Notes under the pieces: generated by a model | The model's input: the letters and a program-made list of their open reading frames with translations, nothing else | Database searches by the model: none | What the model was told of the DNA's origin: nothing | DNA from: Pelovirga terrestris | GTDB taxonomy: Bacteria; Desulfobacterota; Desulfuromonadia; Desulfuromonadales; Geopsychrobacteraceae | Length of the DNA stretch: 64,000 nt | Direction: 5' to 3' | NCBI RefSeq assembly: GCF_014773365.1 | Contig: NZ_JACWUN010000011.1 | Location: 62,001 to 126,000 of the forward strand | Program-made: the position numbers and the translations under genes | Part shown: positions 43,591-53,468 of the stretch, piece after piece | Position numbering within the stretch: the first letter of the stretch is position 1 | Layout: each line of letters opens with the position of its first letter

Positions 43591-45033
43591 TCAGGTTTTC
43601 TGTTGCAGACGTTCTTTCAATAATTTATTCACCAACCCCGGATTCGCCTTGCCCTTGCTCGCTTTCATCACCTGACCGACAAAAAAGCCCATCAATTTTT
43701 CCTTGCCACCGAGATATTCCGTCACCTCGGTCGGGTTGGCAGCGATCACCTCGTCAATAAGGGCATCAAGGGCACCGCTATCGCTGACCTGCTTCAGCCC
43801 TTTTTCGGCGATCACCTCGTCGGCACTTTTGCCGCTTTGCCAGATAGCGCTGAAGACGGTTTTGGCAATCTTGCCGGAGATGGTATTGTCCTCGATCCGC
43901 TTGAGAATGCCGGCCAGTAAGGCGGGCGTGACCGGACAGGAAGCAATGGTAACATCATGTTCTTTCACCGCCGCGAGCACCTCCCCCATCACCCAGTTGG
44001 AGCAGAGCTTCGGATGATTATGCTGCGCCACCAGGGCCTCGAAATACTCCGCGACCGGGCGCTCGGCAGCCAGCACTGCGGCATCATAGGCAGGCAGCCC
44101 CAGATCCTCTTCGTAGCGCTGCCGTTTCTGCCCCGGCAGTTCGGGCAAGGCGGCCCGCACCTCGTCAATCCAGTCCTGCGATACCTCAAGCGGAAGCAGA
44201 TCGGGATCGGGAAAATAGCGATAATCGTGGGCCTGCTCCTTGCCGCGCATGGAACGGGTCACCCCCGCATCAGGATCAAACAGCCGGGTCTCCTGTACTA
44301 CCTTGCCCCCCTCTTCGATCAGCTCGATCTGGCGTTCCACTTCGAAATCAATGGCCTGCTTGATAAAGCGGAAGGAGTTGAGGTTTTTTAATTCAGCGCG
44401 GGTACCCAGCTCGACCTGACCGACCGGTCGCACCGACACATTGGCGTCACAGCGGAAAGAACCTTCTTCCAGGTTGCCGTCACAGACCCCGAGGTACACG
44501 ACGATCTGATGGAGCTGCTTTAAGTAGGCAATGGCCTCGGCGGCACTGCGCATATCCGGCTCCGATACCACTTCGAGCAGCGGCGTGCAGGCGCGGTTAA
44601 GATCAACCAGGGAACCGGCACTGGCGCCGTGGAGCAGCTTGCCGGCATCCTCTTCCATGTGGATGCGGGTAATGCCGACGCGCTTAGGATCGAACTCCTC
44701 ACCACTGATATCAAGCCAGCCGTGCTCGCAGATCGGCAGCTCGAACTGGGAGATCTGATACCCTTTGGGCAGATCGGGATAAAAGTAGTTTTTGCGGGCA
44801 AAGATCGAATAAGGCGCAATCCGGCAGTTGGTGGCCAGACCGGTCTTGATGGCGGCATTGACCACCTCCCGATTAAGCACCGGCAACGCTCCCGGCAATC
44901 CCAGGCAGACCGGACAGGTCTGGCTGTTGGGCGATTGGCCAAAGGCGGTGGAGCAGCCACAGAAAATCTTGGTGGCGGTGGTCAGCTGGACATGAACTTC
45001 CAGGCCGATAACGGTTTCATAGCGAGTTTTCAT
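43591..45033 (-). CDS. gatB: Asp-tRNA(Asn)/Glu-tRNA(Gln) amidotransferase subunit B
   Basis: The 480-residue protein is of normal GatB length. It opens with [20 protein letters not shown], carries the zinc-type cysteines (FCGCS, CPVCLG), [11 protein letters not shown] and [12 protein letters not shown], and ends with the YqeY-like tail ([18 protein letters not shown]). It activates the mischarged aminoacyl-tRNA with ATP and transfers ammonia supplied by GatA. AGGGGA precedes the ATG. It is the third gene of a gatC-gatA-gatB series on the - strand, 127 bp after gatA. Confidence 0.97.
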   Translation of the reverse strand: MKTRYETVIGLEVHVQLTTATKIFCGCSTAFGQSPNSQTCPVCLGLPGALPVLNREVVNAAIKTGLATNCRIAPYSIFARKNYFYPDLPKGYQISQFELPICEHGWLDISGEEFDPKRVGITRIHMEEDAGKLLHGASAGSLVDLNRACTPLLEVVSEPDMRSAAEAIAYLKQLHQIVVYLGVCDGNLEEGSFRCDANVSVRPVGQVELGTRAELKNLNSFRFIKQAIDFEVERQIELIEEGGKVVQETRLFDPDAGVTRSMRGKEQAHDYRYFPDPDLLPLEVSQDWIDEVRAALPELPGQKRQRYEEDLGLPAYDAAVLAAERPVAEYFEALVAQHNHPKLCSNWVMGEVLAAVKEHDVTIASCPVTPALLAGILKRIEDNTISGKIAKTVFSAIWQSGKSADEVIAEKGLKQVSDSGALDALIDEVIAANPTEVTEYLGGKEKLMGFFVGQVMKASKGKANPGLVNKLLKERLQQKT

Positions 45034-45075
45034 CAGGTTCCCCTGTGGTTATTCATCCATTCACATACAACTAAA

Positions 45076-45131
45076 GTAACTATTCAGCACTGTCCTTGCG
45101 CAGGCTCGGGGTGCCTGTACTGCACAGATAC
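45076..45131 (+). repeat. GTAACTATTCA-type interspersed repeat, copy 2
   Basis: This copy lies in the 127-bp gap between gatA and gatB. The first 43 bases match 3635-3677 (opposite strand) at 39 positions; the whole 56 bases match 58650-58706 more loosely, with both ending in ACAGATAC. Confidence 0.65.
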
Positions 45132-45160
45132 CAACCAAAACTAAAGCAACAATCAACAGA

Positions 45161-46618
45161 CTAAAGCGACGGTTGGCGGGTATGCCAGTCGGTAGCCTGC
45201 TCAAAAGCTCGGGCCGCCTGCAACATCTCCCCTTCGCCGAAAGGCTTGCCGATCAACTGCAGGCCAATGGGCAACCCGGCAGCGTCAAAACCGCAGGGGA
45301 TACTCATGGCGCAGGTGCCGGCAAGGTTGGCCGGAATGGTGAAGATATCGGACAGATACATCTGCAGCGGATCGTCCGTTTTTTCGCCGATTTTAAAGGC
45401 GGCAGTTGGCGCCACCGGCGTCAGCAGCAGATCAACCTGAGCGAAAACCCTGGTAAAATCCTGACGGATCAGGGTACGAACTTTCTGTGCCTTGAGATAG
45501 TAAGCGTCGTAGTACCCCGAGGAAAGGGCATAGGTACCCAGCATGATCCGGCGCTTGACCTCGTCACCAAAACCGGCGCTGCGGGTCTGCTGGTACATAT
45601 CGATCAGGCCACCGGCGCCGGCATGACGTACACCGAATCGCACCCCATCGTAACGGGCAAGATTACTCGAGGCCTCGGCCGTGGCAATCAGATAGTAACA
45701 GGCCACCGAATAGTCGGTATGGGGCAGGCTGACCGGTACCAGTTCAGCGCCCAGGCCACGATAGACCTCCATCGCTGCGTCAACCGCCCGTTTCACCTCA
45801 GGGTCCAGCCCGTCGATAAAATATTCACGCGGCAGACCGATTTTTTTACCGGCGACCCCCTCATTCAGACTCGCCTGATAATCGGGTACCGGGCGATCAA
45901 CGGAGGTGGAGTCGCGGGGGTCGTAGCCGGCGATGGCGGCCAGCAGCAGGGCACAATCTTCAACATTGCGGGTAATGGGTCCGACCTGGTCGAGGGACGA
46001 CGCGTAAGCAATCACCCCATAACGCGACACCCGACCGTAGGTCGGCTTCAGGCCAACGACGCCACAATGAGCAGCCGGCTGACGGATCGAACCGCCGGTA
46101 TCGGTTCCCAAAGCAGCGGCGACCTGACCGGCCGCGACCGCGACGGCACTGCCGCCGGAGGAACCACCGGGGACATGATTTCTATCCCAGGGGTTACGGC
46201 ATACCCCGGCGGAGCTGGTCTCATTCGAGCTCCCCATGGCAAATTCATCCATATTGAGCTTGCCGATAATAACGGCCCCCTGCTTACGCAGGCGCTCTAC
46301 CACGGTGGCATCATAAACCGGTACGTAGTTGTCGAGGATCTTCGACCCGCAGGTCGTACGCACCCCCTTGGTACTGAAGATATCCTTCAAACCCAAGGGG
46401 ATTCCGGTCAGGGGGCCGGCGCTGCCCGCACGCAGTTGCACATCCGCAGCTGCCGCCTCCTTAAAGGCCGCATCGTCACAGCGGGTGACAAAGGCATTGA
46501 GCTGCCCATCGGTACTGTTGATCCGCTCGATACTCTGCCGAGTTACGGCCATTGCCGTGGTTTTTTGTTCCTGCAGCTGTTTAGCCAAATCGCTGATGGT
46601 TAATTGTGGGACTGACAT
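45161..46618 (-). CDS. gatA: Asp-tRNA(Asn)/Glu-tRNA(Gln) amidotransferase subunit A
   Basis: The 485-residue amidase-signature protein has a catalytic Lys in [10 protein letters not shown] near residue 79, the Ser-rich loop [18 protein letters not shown] near 153 and [16 protein letters not shown] near 176, which supply the cis-Ser and nucleophile Ser. It hydrolyses glutamine and channels ammonia to GatB. AAGGAG precedes the ATG. It follows gatC by 30 bp. Confidence 0.97.
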   Translation of the reverse strand: MSVPQLTISDLAKQLQEQKTTAMAVTRQSIERINSTDGQLNAFVTRCDDAAFKEAAAADVQLRAGSAGPLTGIPLGLKDIFSTKGVRTTCGSKILDNYVPVYDATVVERLRKQGAVIIGKLNMDEFAMGSSNETSSAGVCRNPWDRNHVPGGSSGGSAVAVAAGQVAAALGTDTGGSIRQPAAHCGVVGLKPTYGRVSRYGVIAYASSLDQVGPITRNVEDCALLLAAIAGYDPRDSTSVDRPVPDYQASLNEGVAGKKIGLPREYFIDGLDPEVKRAVDAAMEVYRGLGAELVPVSLPHTDYSVACYYLIATAEASSNLARYDGVRFGVRHAGAGGLIDMYQQTRSAGFGDEVKRRIMLGTYALSSGYYDAYYLKAQKVRTLIRQDFTRVFAQVDLLLTPVAPTAAFKIGEKTDDPLQMYLSDIFTIPANLAGTCAMSIPCGFDAAGLPIGLQLIGKPFGEGEMLQAARAFEQATDWHTRQPSL

Positions 46619-46648
46619 AAATCTCTGTTCTCCTTGGAACCTGACTGT

Positions 46649-46936
46649 TTATTCAATCACCCGTGGAACCTGGAAATAATCTTCCACCCCTAACGGCGCA
46701 TTGGCCAGAGCAGCCGCAGCACCGATCGAAGCAACCACCTGGTCATCACGAAAGGCATTGGCCATGGGTACCGCGTGGGCGGTCGGGACAATACCATCGG
46801 TATTGAGCTGATTGAGTTTGTCGACATAACCCAACATCGCATCCATCTTCCCGGTCAAGTCTGTCAATTCGTCCGGACTCAGAGCCAGTCGCGCCAGACC
46901 GGCAACGTAGGCAACATCTTTTTCAGTGATCTTCAT
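46649..46936 (-). CDS. gatC: Asp-tRNA(Asn)/Glu-tRNA(Gln) amidotransferase subunit C
   Basis: The 95-residue protein has the GatC pattern: ITEKDVAYVAGLARLALSPD at the N terminus, a helix LTGKMDAMLGYVDKLNQL, and a Pro/Arg-containing end VEDYFQVPRVIE. It stabilises the GatA/GatB complex. GAGAGG precedes the ATG. It is the first gene of the gatCAB series. The 300-bp gap upstream holds a REP-like inverted pair. Confidence 0.95.
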   Translation of the reverse strand: MKITEKDVAYVAGLARLALSPDELTDLTGKMDAMLGYVDKLNQLNTDGIVPTAHAVPMANAFRDDQVVASIGAAAALANAPLGVEDYFQVPRVIE

Positions 46937-47237
46937 AAAACCTCTCTGATTGGGTTGATCATAAAAATTCTTACTCGGTTACCTATGTAGCTCCCGTAAA
47001 CAAGAAAAGAAGACATAGATTCTGCGACTGCGCTTCGCTCCGCGCAGAATGACCACAGGTGTCTGGTCCAGCTGATTGTCATCCTGCGCGAAGTCGCAGG
47101 ATCCAGATTGTTAGCGGGTCATAGCTGCGACGATTGCCTCACTATCATTACCGAAGCGAAGTGGATAACCAAAATTTACAACATTCCAACTGACATCCTC
47201 GCAAACTCAGCAAGATAGCACTCTGACCATGACGACA
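46937..47237. other. 301-bp intergenic region between mrp and gatC
   Basis: Both neighbours are on the - strand, so this holds the 3' end of the mrp transcript and the gatC promoter. The middle is occupied by the REP-like inverted pair at 47018-47103. I recognise nothing else in it. Confidence 0.5.
47018..47103. repeat. REP-like inverted pair
   Basis: 47018-47053 (starting GATTCTGCGAC, ending CGCAGAATGAC) and 47078-47103 (GTCATCCTGCGCGAAGTCG then CAGGATC) are related units in opposite orientation, 24 bp apart. Each also contains an internal inverted repeat. Units of the type GTCATTCTGCG...CGCAGAATC are, from memory, common dispersed palindromic repeats in several bacterial groups. Confidence 0.65.
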
Positions 47238-48110
47238 TCAAGCCGCATCCGCCGTGAACTTAATGACCGCAGCAGCGACCGCGTCCAGGGCCTTACTCCC
47301 AATGGCATCGGGGTGGCTGATGATGTGCGGCTCACCGGCATCGCCGGCAACCACCACCGCGGGATCAAGGGGCACCTGGGCGAGCAGGGCAACCCCGGTT
47401 TTTTCCGCCAACCCGGCAGCCCCACCCTGTTTGAAGATGGGAGACGACTCTCCACAGTGGGGGCAGATAAAGCCACTCATGTTTTCCACCAGACCCACCA
47501 CCGGCAGGTTCAGCTCACGACAAAAACTCAAGGATTTTTCCACATCGGATAGCGCCACATCCTGGGGGGTGGTCACCACCACGGCGGCGGTCTTGTTGCC
47601 CAGCAACTGTACCGCGCTTAGGGGCTCATCGCCGGTGCCGGGCGGGCAGTCAAGCAGCAGAAAGTCAAGGTCTCCCCAGACCACATCGGCCAATAACTGC
47701 ATAATCGCACCATGCTTCATCGGCCCACGCATAATGGTGGCACTGCCGTCGCCGGGCAACAGCAGCCCTAACGACATCAACTTGACCCCGTGCACCTCAA
47801 GGGGATGGATTCCCTCTTCATCCATCACCGGTCGCTCCCCGCGCACCCCGAACATGGTTGGCAAGCTCGGCCCATGCAGATCGATATCCAGCAGTCCGAC
47901 CCGCTTTCCCGCTTTGGCCAGGGCCAGGGCCAGATTCACTGCCGTGGTACTTTTTCCAACCCCACCCTTGCCCGACATAACGACAATTTTTTGCTTTACC
48001 GTGCACATCCGCAACGCCAGGGCTTTTTGCATTTGCTGTTGCTGATCCTGGGGGTTGCCCGGCTGCTTAACCGAACAACTGCTGTCCTGACAACTGTCAC
48101 AATGACTCAT
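47238..48110 (-). CDS. mrp: Mrp/ApbC-type Fe-S cluster carrier ATPase
   Basis: The protein has 290 residues from the ATG at 48110 (GGGAG upstream). The deviant Walker A VMSGKGGVGKSTTAVNLA lies near residue 50; Walker B-like LLDCPPGTGDEP and the cluster-binding ICPHCGE follow. The N terminus carries extra cysteines (HCDSCQDSSC), typical of the NBP35-like branch in delta-proteobacteria. Such P-loop proteins carry and deliver Fe-S clusters. Its start overlaps the end of the receiver-SARP gene by 14 bp. Confidence 0.92.
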   Translation of the reverse strand: MSHCDSCQDSSCSVKQPGNPQDQQQQMQKALALRMCTVKQKIVVMSGKGGVGKSTTAVNLALALAKAGKRVGLLDIDLHGPSLPTMFGVRGERPVMDEEGIHPLEVHGVKLMSLGLLLPGDGSATIMRGPMKHGAIMQLLADVVWGDLDFLLLDCPPGTGDEPLSAVQLLGNKTAAVVVTTPQDVALSDVEKSLSFCRELNLPVVGLVENMSGFICPHCGESSPIFKQGGAAGLAEKTGVALLAQVPLDPAVVVAGDAGEPHIISHPDAIGSKALDAVAAAVIKFTADAA

Positions 48111-51100
48111 TGTTTCCACTCTCCCTATGGTTGTTCATGTTGTTGCTGAGCCAATGAGCCCCAAAGACGTCAATCAGCTCGTCGATTTCCTCTGTCATAT
48201 AGCCTTCGCGGATCAATGCCGCGCGGTAATCCTTGAGCAGCTGTTCTGCGGCCCGGGCGTCTGCCTGCCGGTGATAGATAGCGAGCAGCTGGCGAATCAG
48301 TTCATCGGCGGTGGGATCGAGCAACAGACCGGCACGCAAGAGCCCGGTTGCCTGCTGATATTCGTGGCGACGCACCAGCAGTCCGGCCAGGGCTTGGAGT
48401 TGCTCGAGACGGAGCTGATTGTACTGATCACGAAAACGCGGCAGCTCATCATTGAGCTCATAGCCGCTTAAGAACTCACCCTGCCACAGCCGTTCCATCC
48501 GCCACAACCGCTGTTCAGCCTGCCAGTATTGCTCACGCTGCAAATGAAATCGGGCACTTTCCATGTGATGCGCAAAGAGCTGAGCATCAAACGAGGCATG
48601 CTGCAGTGACACCATCCCTTTTTCCAGGACCAGATAATGGTAGCGGACATCTTTGCCAAAAACGGCTTCGAGGGCTTTACGCAGGCGTGAATGCGCCGCG
48701 TCAAAGTTATTGCGCGCCTTGCCCGGCGGACTGTCAGGCCACAACTGCCCCATCAGCACTTCAATGCTCAAGGTATGCTGGGGGGCCAGCAGTAACAGCG
48801 CCAACATCATGCGCGAGGCCTGACCAACCTGGTTGAGATTGAAATGCTGCAGCCCCTTTCGTACAGAAAAACCGCCCAATGTGGTGATGTCAATCCGTCC
48901 AATAACCTGCTGTTGCTGGTCAAAATCGAGCCGAAGATATTTCTCCAACAACGGCCGCAACAATTCACGCTGTTTTGCGCCGGCAAGCAGAGATAATAGT
49001 TCCTTTAACAGATCACTGCTTAGTCCCCAGAAAAAACGGCTACGCTGGCGCTGCAACAGATCATAAAAAGCATGCAGATGCTCTTGCGCCTCGGAAAGCT
49101 GCCCCAGGCGCCGACAGACCACCGCCAGCCAGGCATGAAGACCGGGCCGCAGGCGCTCCTCACAAAGCTGCCGTGACCCTGCCAGCGCCGTGTTGAGCAA
49201 GCTCTGGGCGCGGGTCAGTTGATTAAGGGCGACGCAGGTAGCACCCGCCAACAGCAGATTTTCCAGGCGCCAGAGCGCCCCCCCTGCCTGTTCACGCAGT
49301 TCCAGTCCCTTGCCCAGGTCTTCTTCGGCCGCGCCGGCGCTGGAACTCAGGGCGTTGATCCAGCCACGCAGTTGCAGCAGCAGACTGCGTAAATGGTCAC
49401 TGTCCCCGCCGCAGGAGGAGTTCATGGCCGAATCGATAAACTGTGACGCCAGTTCGTGCTGATCGCGGGCAATCAGCAGACTGGCAGCATAATAGTCATG
49501 AAGAGGAGCAATCAGGGCACGGCGTTGCACTGGTAACGGACAATCGCGGGTGAAGATTGCCTGTTGCTGCTGCAATCCCGACAGCGTACCATCAACCAGG
49601 AGCAGGTTAAACGCGCTCTGATGAATCATCAGCAGTTCAAAAAAACTGTGTCGCTCAGTCAGAGCACTGTAAGCCTGTTCAAAAGTGGTGCGGGCCACCA
49701 GCAGGCGCCCCTGCTGCAGGGCCAGGCGAACCCTTAACAAGCGCAGGCGGGTAAGGGCTAAGGCTGACCCGGATTGGTGGGCCTGGGCAAGGGCACGCTC
49801 GAGGAGTTCCTGCGTTGATTCCAGCTCGCCGGCAAAACAGATCCGGCTCAGGCCAAAGGCAAAAGCAACAGCCAGCTTCTCTTCAACCATCAGGGTCGGC
49901 ATCACCTGGTTAGCCAGTTGGGCAAAGGCGCTATACCGCCCGGGCCAATGGTTCTGGTTGCCATCTACATAAACAGCTTGCAGCGCCTGCCAGGACTGGG
50001 CGAGGGCCATCCCCCGGGCGTCATGTTCGCGGGAAAATAGCTGGAAAGCCAGCTCCAGCCAGACCGCAGCATCTTCAGCCAGATTGTTCAGGCGCATGAT
50101 GCCACGCAGCAGTGACTGCCACCCACATTCTGCTACCCTGTCATCAGCAATTTGATCCAGCACCTGAATGGAGGTACAGGCGTTATTCAGATGCAACAGC
50201 TCAAGACCACGCTGTTTGAGCACCTGTGATACCTCTGTATACCGGCCGCCATTGATCAGGCAGGCCAGCAACGGCAGCCATTGTTCCCGTTCCCGGTACC
50301 AGTCGGCAGCAATACGATATACCTCGCTCCGCTCGGCATCACTGAGCACCTGCTGCGCCTTGCTGCGGAGCAGATCCTTGACCTGAGGATGAAACCTGAG
50401 ACAATCTTCCTTGCCTTTGAGCTGAACCAGAGACACCTGGTGGCGCGTAAGGTAATCAAGCCCGGCAGCAATATCGATTATTTCACTCAACCTTCCGGCC
50501 AACACCAGGGGAATACATTCCAGCAATGACAGTTTGAACAGGGTGCGACGCCAGGGCAGAGGGAAATCATTTAACAGCTTTTGGTAAAAAAGACGATCAT
50601 CTTCGCTATCCATCCGGGGCAGGTCGGCGGCCAGTTGCTGCAACCACTGTTCTTCGTCAGGGGCCAGGGGCCCGTCCCCGGAGATCAGCAGACCACTAAG
50701 CCAGCGGACCTGGGCCGAGTGCCCTTTGAGCTGCTGCTGCAGTTGTTTCGTACTGGTGGTCTGGGCGCGCTCTTTCTCACACAGCCGCAACATGACCTTG
50801 ATGCGTGCCAGCATTTCGACGTTACTGATCGGCTTGCTGATGAAATCGTGAGCCCCAACCTCAAGGCCTTCGGCGCGCAATTGTGGTGAAGCGATGTGAG
50901 CGGTCATCAACACCAGTGGGATACGGGAGGTCCGGGGGTGCAACCGCAATTGCCGACACATCTCCAGGCCATCCATCCCCGGCATCTGCACGTCAATAAA
51001 GGCTCCGTCAACCTGATGTTCTGCCGTCAGGATCAGTCCTTCTGTGGCGTTGCCAGCGGTCAGGACCTGTACGGCAGGCAGATCGAGCTCGATAATCTGA

Positions 51101-51171
51101 GTGATCAACTGCAGATTGACCGGGTTGTCATCGACCAGCAGCAGGGTATAGGGGGAAGGACTTGCGAGCAT
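48097..51171 (-). CDS. Receiver / MalT-like helical / SARP-type regulator, 1024 residues
   Basis: The N-terminal receiver spans residues 1-125 (LLVDDNPVN, phospho-Asp in GAFIDVQMPG, Lys in ISKPI). Residues about 150-780 are helical repeats that resemble the sensor part of MalT-type regulators; no P-loop is visible. The C terminus has an OmpR-type winged helix (ITTLGGFSVRKG, RMMLALLLLAPQHTLSIEVL) plus a bacterial transcriptional activation domain (LRKALEAVFG to the end). This is a SARP output driven by a receiver, an uncommon layout. The ATG at 51171 has GAGG upstream; an earlier in-frame start would overlap pcrA. The target genes are unknown. Confidence 0.85.
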   Translation of the reverse strand: MLASPSPYTLLLVDDNPVNLQLITQIIELDLPAVQVLTAGNATEGLILTAEHQVDGAFIDVQMPGMDGLEMCRQLRLHPRTSRIPLVLMTAHIASPQLRAEGLEVGAHDFISKPISNVEMLARIKVMLRLCEKERAQTTSTKQLQQQLKGHSAQVRWLSGLLISGDGPLAPDEEQWLQQLAADLPRMDSEDDRLFYQKLLNDFPLPWRRTLFKLSLLECIPLVLAGRLSEIIDIAAGLDYLTRHQVSLVQLKGKEDCLRFHPQVKDLLRSKAQQVLSDAERSEVYRIAADWYREREQWLPLLACLINGGRYTEVSQVLKQRGLELLHLNNACTSIQVLDQIADDRVAECGWQSLLRGIMRLNNLAEDAAVWLELAFQLFSREHDARGMALAQSWQALQAVYVDGNQNHWPGRYSAFAQLANQVMPTLMVEEKLAVAFAFGLSRICFAGELESTQELLERALAQAHQSGSALALTRLRLLRVRLALQQGRLLVARTTFEQAYSALTERHSFFELLMIHQSAFNLLLVDGTLSGLQQQQAIFTRDCPLPVQRRALIAPLHDYYAASLLIARDQHELASQFIDSAMNSSCGGDSDHLRSLLLQLRGWINALSSSAGAAEEDLGKGLELREQAGGALWRLENLLLAGATCVALNQLTRAQSLLNTALAGSRQLCEERLRPGLHAWLAVVCRRLGQLSEAQEHLHAFYDLLQRQRSRFFWGLSSDLLKELLSLLAGAKQRELLRPLLEKYLRLDFDQQQQVIGRIDITTLGGFSVRKGLQHFNLNQVGQASRMMLALLLLAPQHTLSIEVLMGQLWPDSPPGKARNNFDAAHSRLRKALEAVFGKDVRYHYLVLEKGMVSLQHASFDAQLFAHHMESARFHLQREQYWQAEQRLWRMERLWQGEFLSGYELNDELPRFRDQYNQLRLEQLQALAGLLVRRHEYQQATGLLRAGLLLDPTADELIRQLLAIYHRQADARAAEQLLKDYRAALIREGYMTEEIDELIDVFGAHWLSNNMNNHRESGNNESL

Positions 51172-51185
51172 CAACCCTCTTCTTC

Positions 51186-53468
51186 TCAACCCGGCATCAA
51201 ACCGGCAAATTTGAGCAATAATTTTTTGGTGCCGACCGAATTGAAGTAAACGGTCACTTTCTGTTGATCGCCACTGCCCTCGAGCCGGCGGACAACACCG
51301 GGGCCGAATTTAAGATGGCGCACCCGCGCGCCCAGACGCAAACCACCTCCATCAGTGGGAGGATCTGCTGCAGTTGTTGCAGAAACGGATCTTGTCGGCG
51401 GTGGCGGAGCCTGAACTTCGGCTGACTGATCCATCTCGTCCGTTGCGACCAGATCAGCCAGACCGGCCAGGTTGTGGACCCCGGATTGAGGATTTGGCGC
51501 CGTCACCGTGGTCGTTGGTGGAACGATGGATGGTTCGCGGTAACCGCTCAGCAAAGCCGGTGGAATGTCGGCGAGAAAACGACTGGGGGCATTGAACTGC
51601 CAGGTGCCATAGACCCGCCGGCGCCGGGCATGGGACAGATAAAGTTTGCGCATCGCGCGGGTCATCCCGACATAACAAAGCCGGCGCTCCTCGTCGAGAT
51701 CGGCACCACCGCTGCCGGAGCGGGAATGGGGGAACAGTCCCTCCTCCAGACCAGTGATAAAAACCAGGGGGTATTCCAGCCCTTTGGCGGAATGCAGGGT
51801 CATCAGGGTGACCCGTTCAATGGCTGGATCATGCTGGTCAAGGTCGGTCATCAGGGCCACCTGCTCCAGATAGTCCTGCACGCTGCGACCTTGCGAAGTG
51901 TGTTCTTCCATCCCCGTCAGCAGCTGCTCGAGGTTGTCGAGCCGCCCTTTAGCCTCCTGCCGACCATCAGCAGTCAGGGCCTGCTGTGCCTCTTCCTGCA
52001 GGAGGGGGGTGTAGCCGCTATCCTGCAGGATGTCGGCCATCAGCTGTGGTAATGGCAAACGCACCAGGCGCTGACCAAAATCCTCCATCAATTCAACAAA
52101 GCCCCTGACCCGCTGCGCCGCGGCGGTGCCGAGGTGCTTACGCTCCAGCACCAGGCGACAGGCTGCCATGAACCCACCCGCTTCACTTTCAAGCTGGACA
52201 ATCCGCTCAATCGTGGCCGCGCCGATTCCGCGCGCCGGGGTATTAATGATCCGCCGCGCTGCCATAGCATCCGCCGGGTTAACCAGGGTTCGCAGGTAAC
52301 ACAGGGCATCCTTAATCTCCTGACGGGCATAGAATTTCACCCCGCCAAACATGGCGTAGGGGATCCGCCGGCCGCGCAGGGCTTCTTCAAGGACCCGCGA
52401 CTGGGCATTGGTGCGGTAAAAAACGGCGATATCGCGTAACGCCTCTCCCTGGCGTTGCAGTCGGCCGATTTCGGTGGCGATAAAACGGGCCTCATCCAGA
52501 TCATCAGCCAAGGTCTCGAGATGGATGACCTCTCCGGCGGGATTGTCGGTCCACAGTGTCTTGGCGCGGCGATCACTGTTCTTCTCCACCACCGCGGTCG
52601 CTGCCTCAAGGATTGTTCGGGTTGAGCGATAGTTCTGTTCCAGCCGAATAATCCGTGTACCGGCGTAATCCCGGTCAAAACCCAGAATATTTGTGACTTC
52701 GGCACCGCGCCAGCGATAGATCGACTGATCGTCATCACCCACCACACACAAATGCGTCTGGGGCCCGGTGAGCAACTGCATCAGCCGGTACTGAACCCGA
52801 TTGGTGTCCTGAAACTCATCGATAAGCAGATGGGCAAAGCGTTCCTGCCAGCGACTGCGAACCGCGGCAACCTCTTCAAACAGCTGCACCGTCAACAACA
52901 GCAGATCACCGAAATCGAGGGCATTGCCCTGCTTCAAACGCTGTTGGTAAAGGCGATACAGTTCGATCAAAGCGGGATCATCAGCCCCCTGCTGGAGGCA
53001 GGCCCGGGGTGTCAACCCACGATTTTTGGCGTTATCGATAAAAGCGGCAAGGGCACGGGGTTTTAGCTCCTTCTCCGTTATCTTGCGCTCTTTGAGCAGA
53101 TCGCGTAGCTGGCGTAACTGGTCCTGATCATCGTAAATGGTGAAATCACGGGTGTAACCTAAGTGCTCGATCTCCTGGCGCAGAATGCGGACGCAGGTGG
53201 CATGGAACGTTGCCACCCAGGGCAGCTTATCCCGCCCGAGGAGCAGTTCGAGGCGCTCACGCATTTCTGCTGCGGCTTTGTTGGTAAAGGTCACCGCCAT
53301 AATCCGCCACGGCGGCACTGCGCGTTCGCGGATCAGATGGGCAACCCGATGGGTCAGGGCGCGAGTCTTTCCCGAGCCGGCGCCGGCAAGCAATAACAAT
53401 GCGGGCCCCTCATAGAGGACCGCCTGCCGCTGTGGTTCATTAAGGGAGGTCAGTAAATCGCCGATCAT
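51186..53468 (-). CDS. pcrA: UvrD/PcrA-type superfamily 1 DNA helicase
   Basis: The 760-residue protein has Walker A LLAGAGSGKTRALTHRVA near residue 30, Walker B LLIDEFQDTN near 215, GDDDQSIYRWRGA near 240, and late motifs VTLMTLHSAKGLEYPLVF and RRLCYVGMTRA. The C-terminal tail LGARVRHLKFGPGVV is the RNA-polymerase-binding Tudor-like fold of PcrA. It unwinds 3'-5' in repair and transcription-coupled processes. Its ATG overlaps the ClC gene stop by four bases. Confidence 0.95.
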   Translation of the reverse strand: MIGDLLTSLNEPQRQAVLYEGPALLLLAGAGSGKTRALTHRVAHLIRERAVPPWRIMAVTFTNKAAAEMRERLELLLGRDKLPWVATFHATCVRILRQEIEHLGYTRDFTIYDDQDQLRQLRDLLKERKITEKELKPRALAAFIDNAKNRGLTPRACLQQGADDPALIELYRLYQQRLKQGNALDFGDLLLLTVQLFEEVAAVRSRWQERFAHLLIDEFQDTNRVQYRLMQLLTGPQTHLCVVGDDDQSIYRWRGAEVTNILGFDRDYAGTRIIRLEQNYRSTRTILEAATAVVEKNSDRRAKTLWTDNPAGEVIHLETLADDLDEARFIATEIGRLQRQGEALRDIAVFYRTNAQSRVLEEALRGRRIPYAMFGGVKFYARQEIKDALCYLRTLVNPADAMAARRIINTPARGIGAATIERIVQLESEAGGFMAACRLVLERKHLGTAAAQRVRGFVELMEDFGQRLVRLPLPQLMADILQDSGYTPLLQEEAQQALTADGRQEAKGRLDNLEQLLTGMEEHTSQGRSVQDYLEQVALMTDLDQHDPAIERVTLMTLHSAKGLEYPLVFITGLEEGLFPHSRSGSGGADLDEERRLCYVGMTRAMRKLYLSHARRRRVYGTWQFNAPSRFLADIPPALLSGYREPSIVPPTTTVTAPNPQSGVHNLAGLADLVATDEMDQSAEVQAPPPPTRSVSATTAADPPTDGGGLRLGARVRHLKFGPGVVRRLEGSGDQQKVTVYFNSVGTKKLLLKFAGLMPG

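Noticed and set aside
43400-43623. Frames encoding Ile/Ser and Asp/Phe repeats on the + strand
   Set aside because: They are translations of the CGATTT hexamer repeat, not genes.
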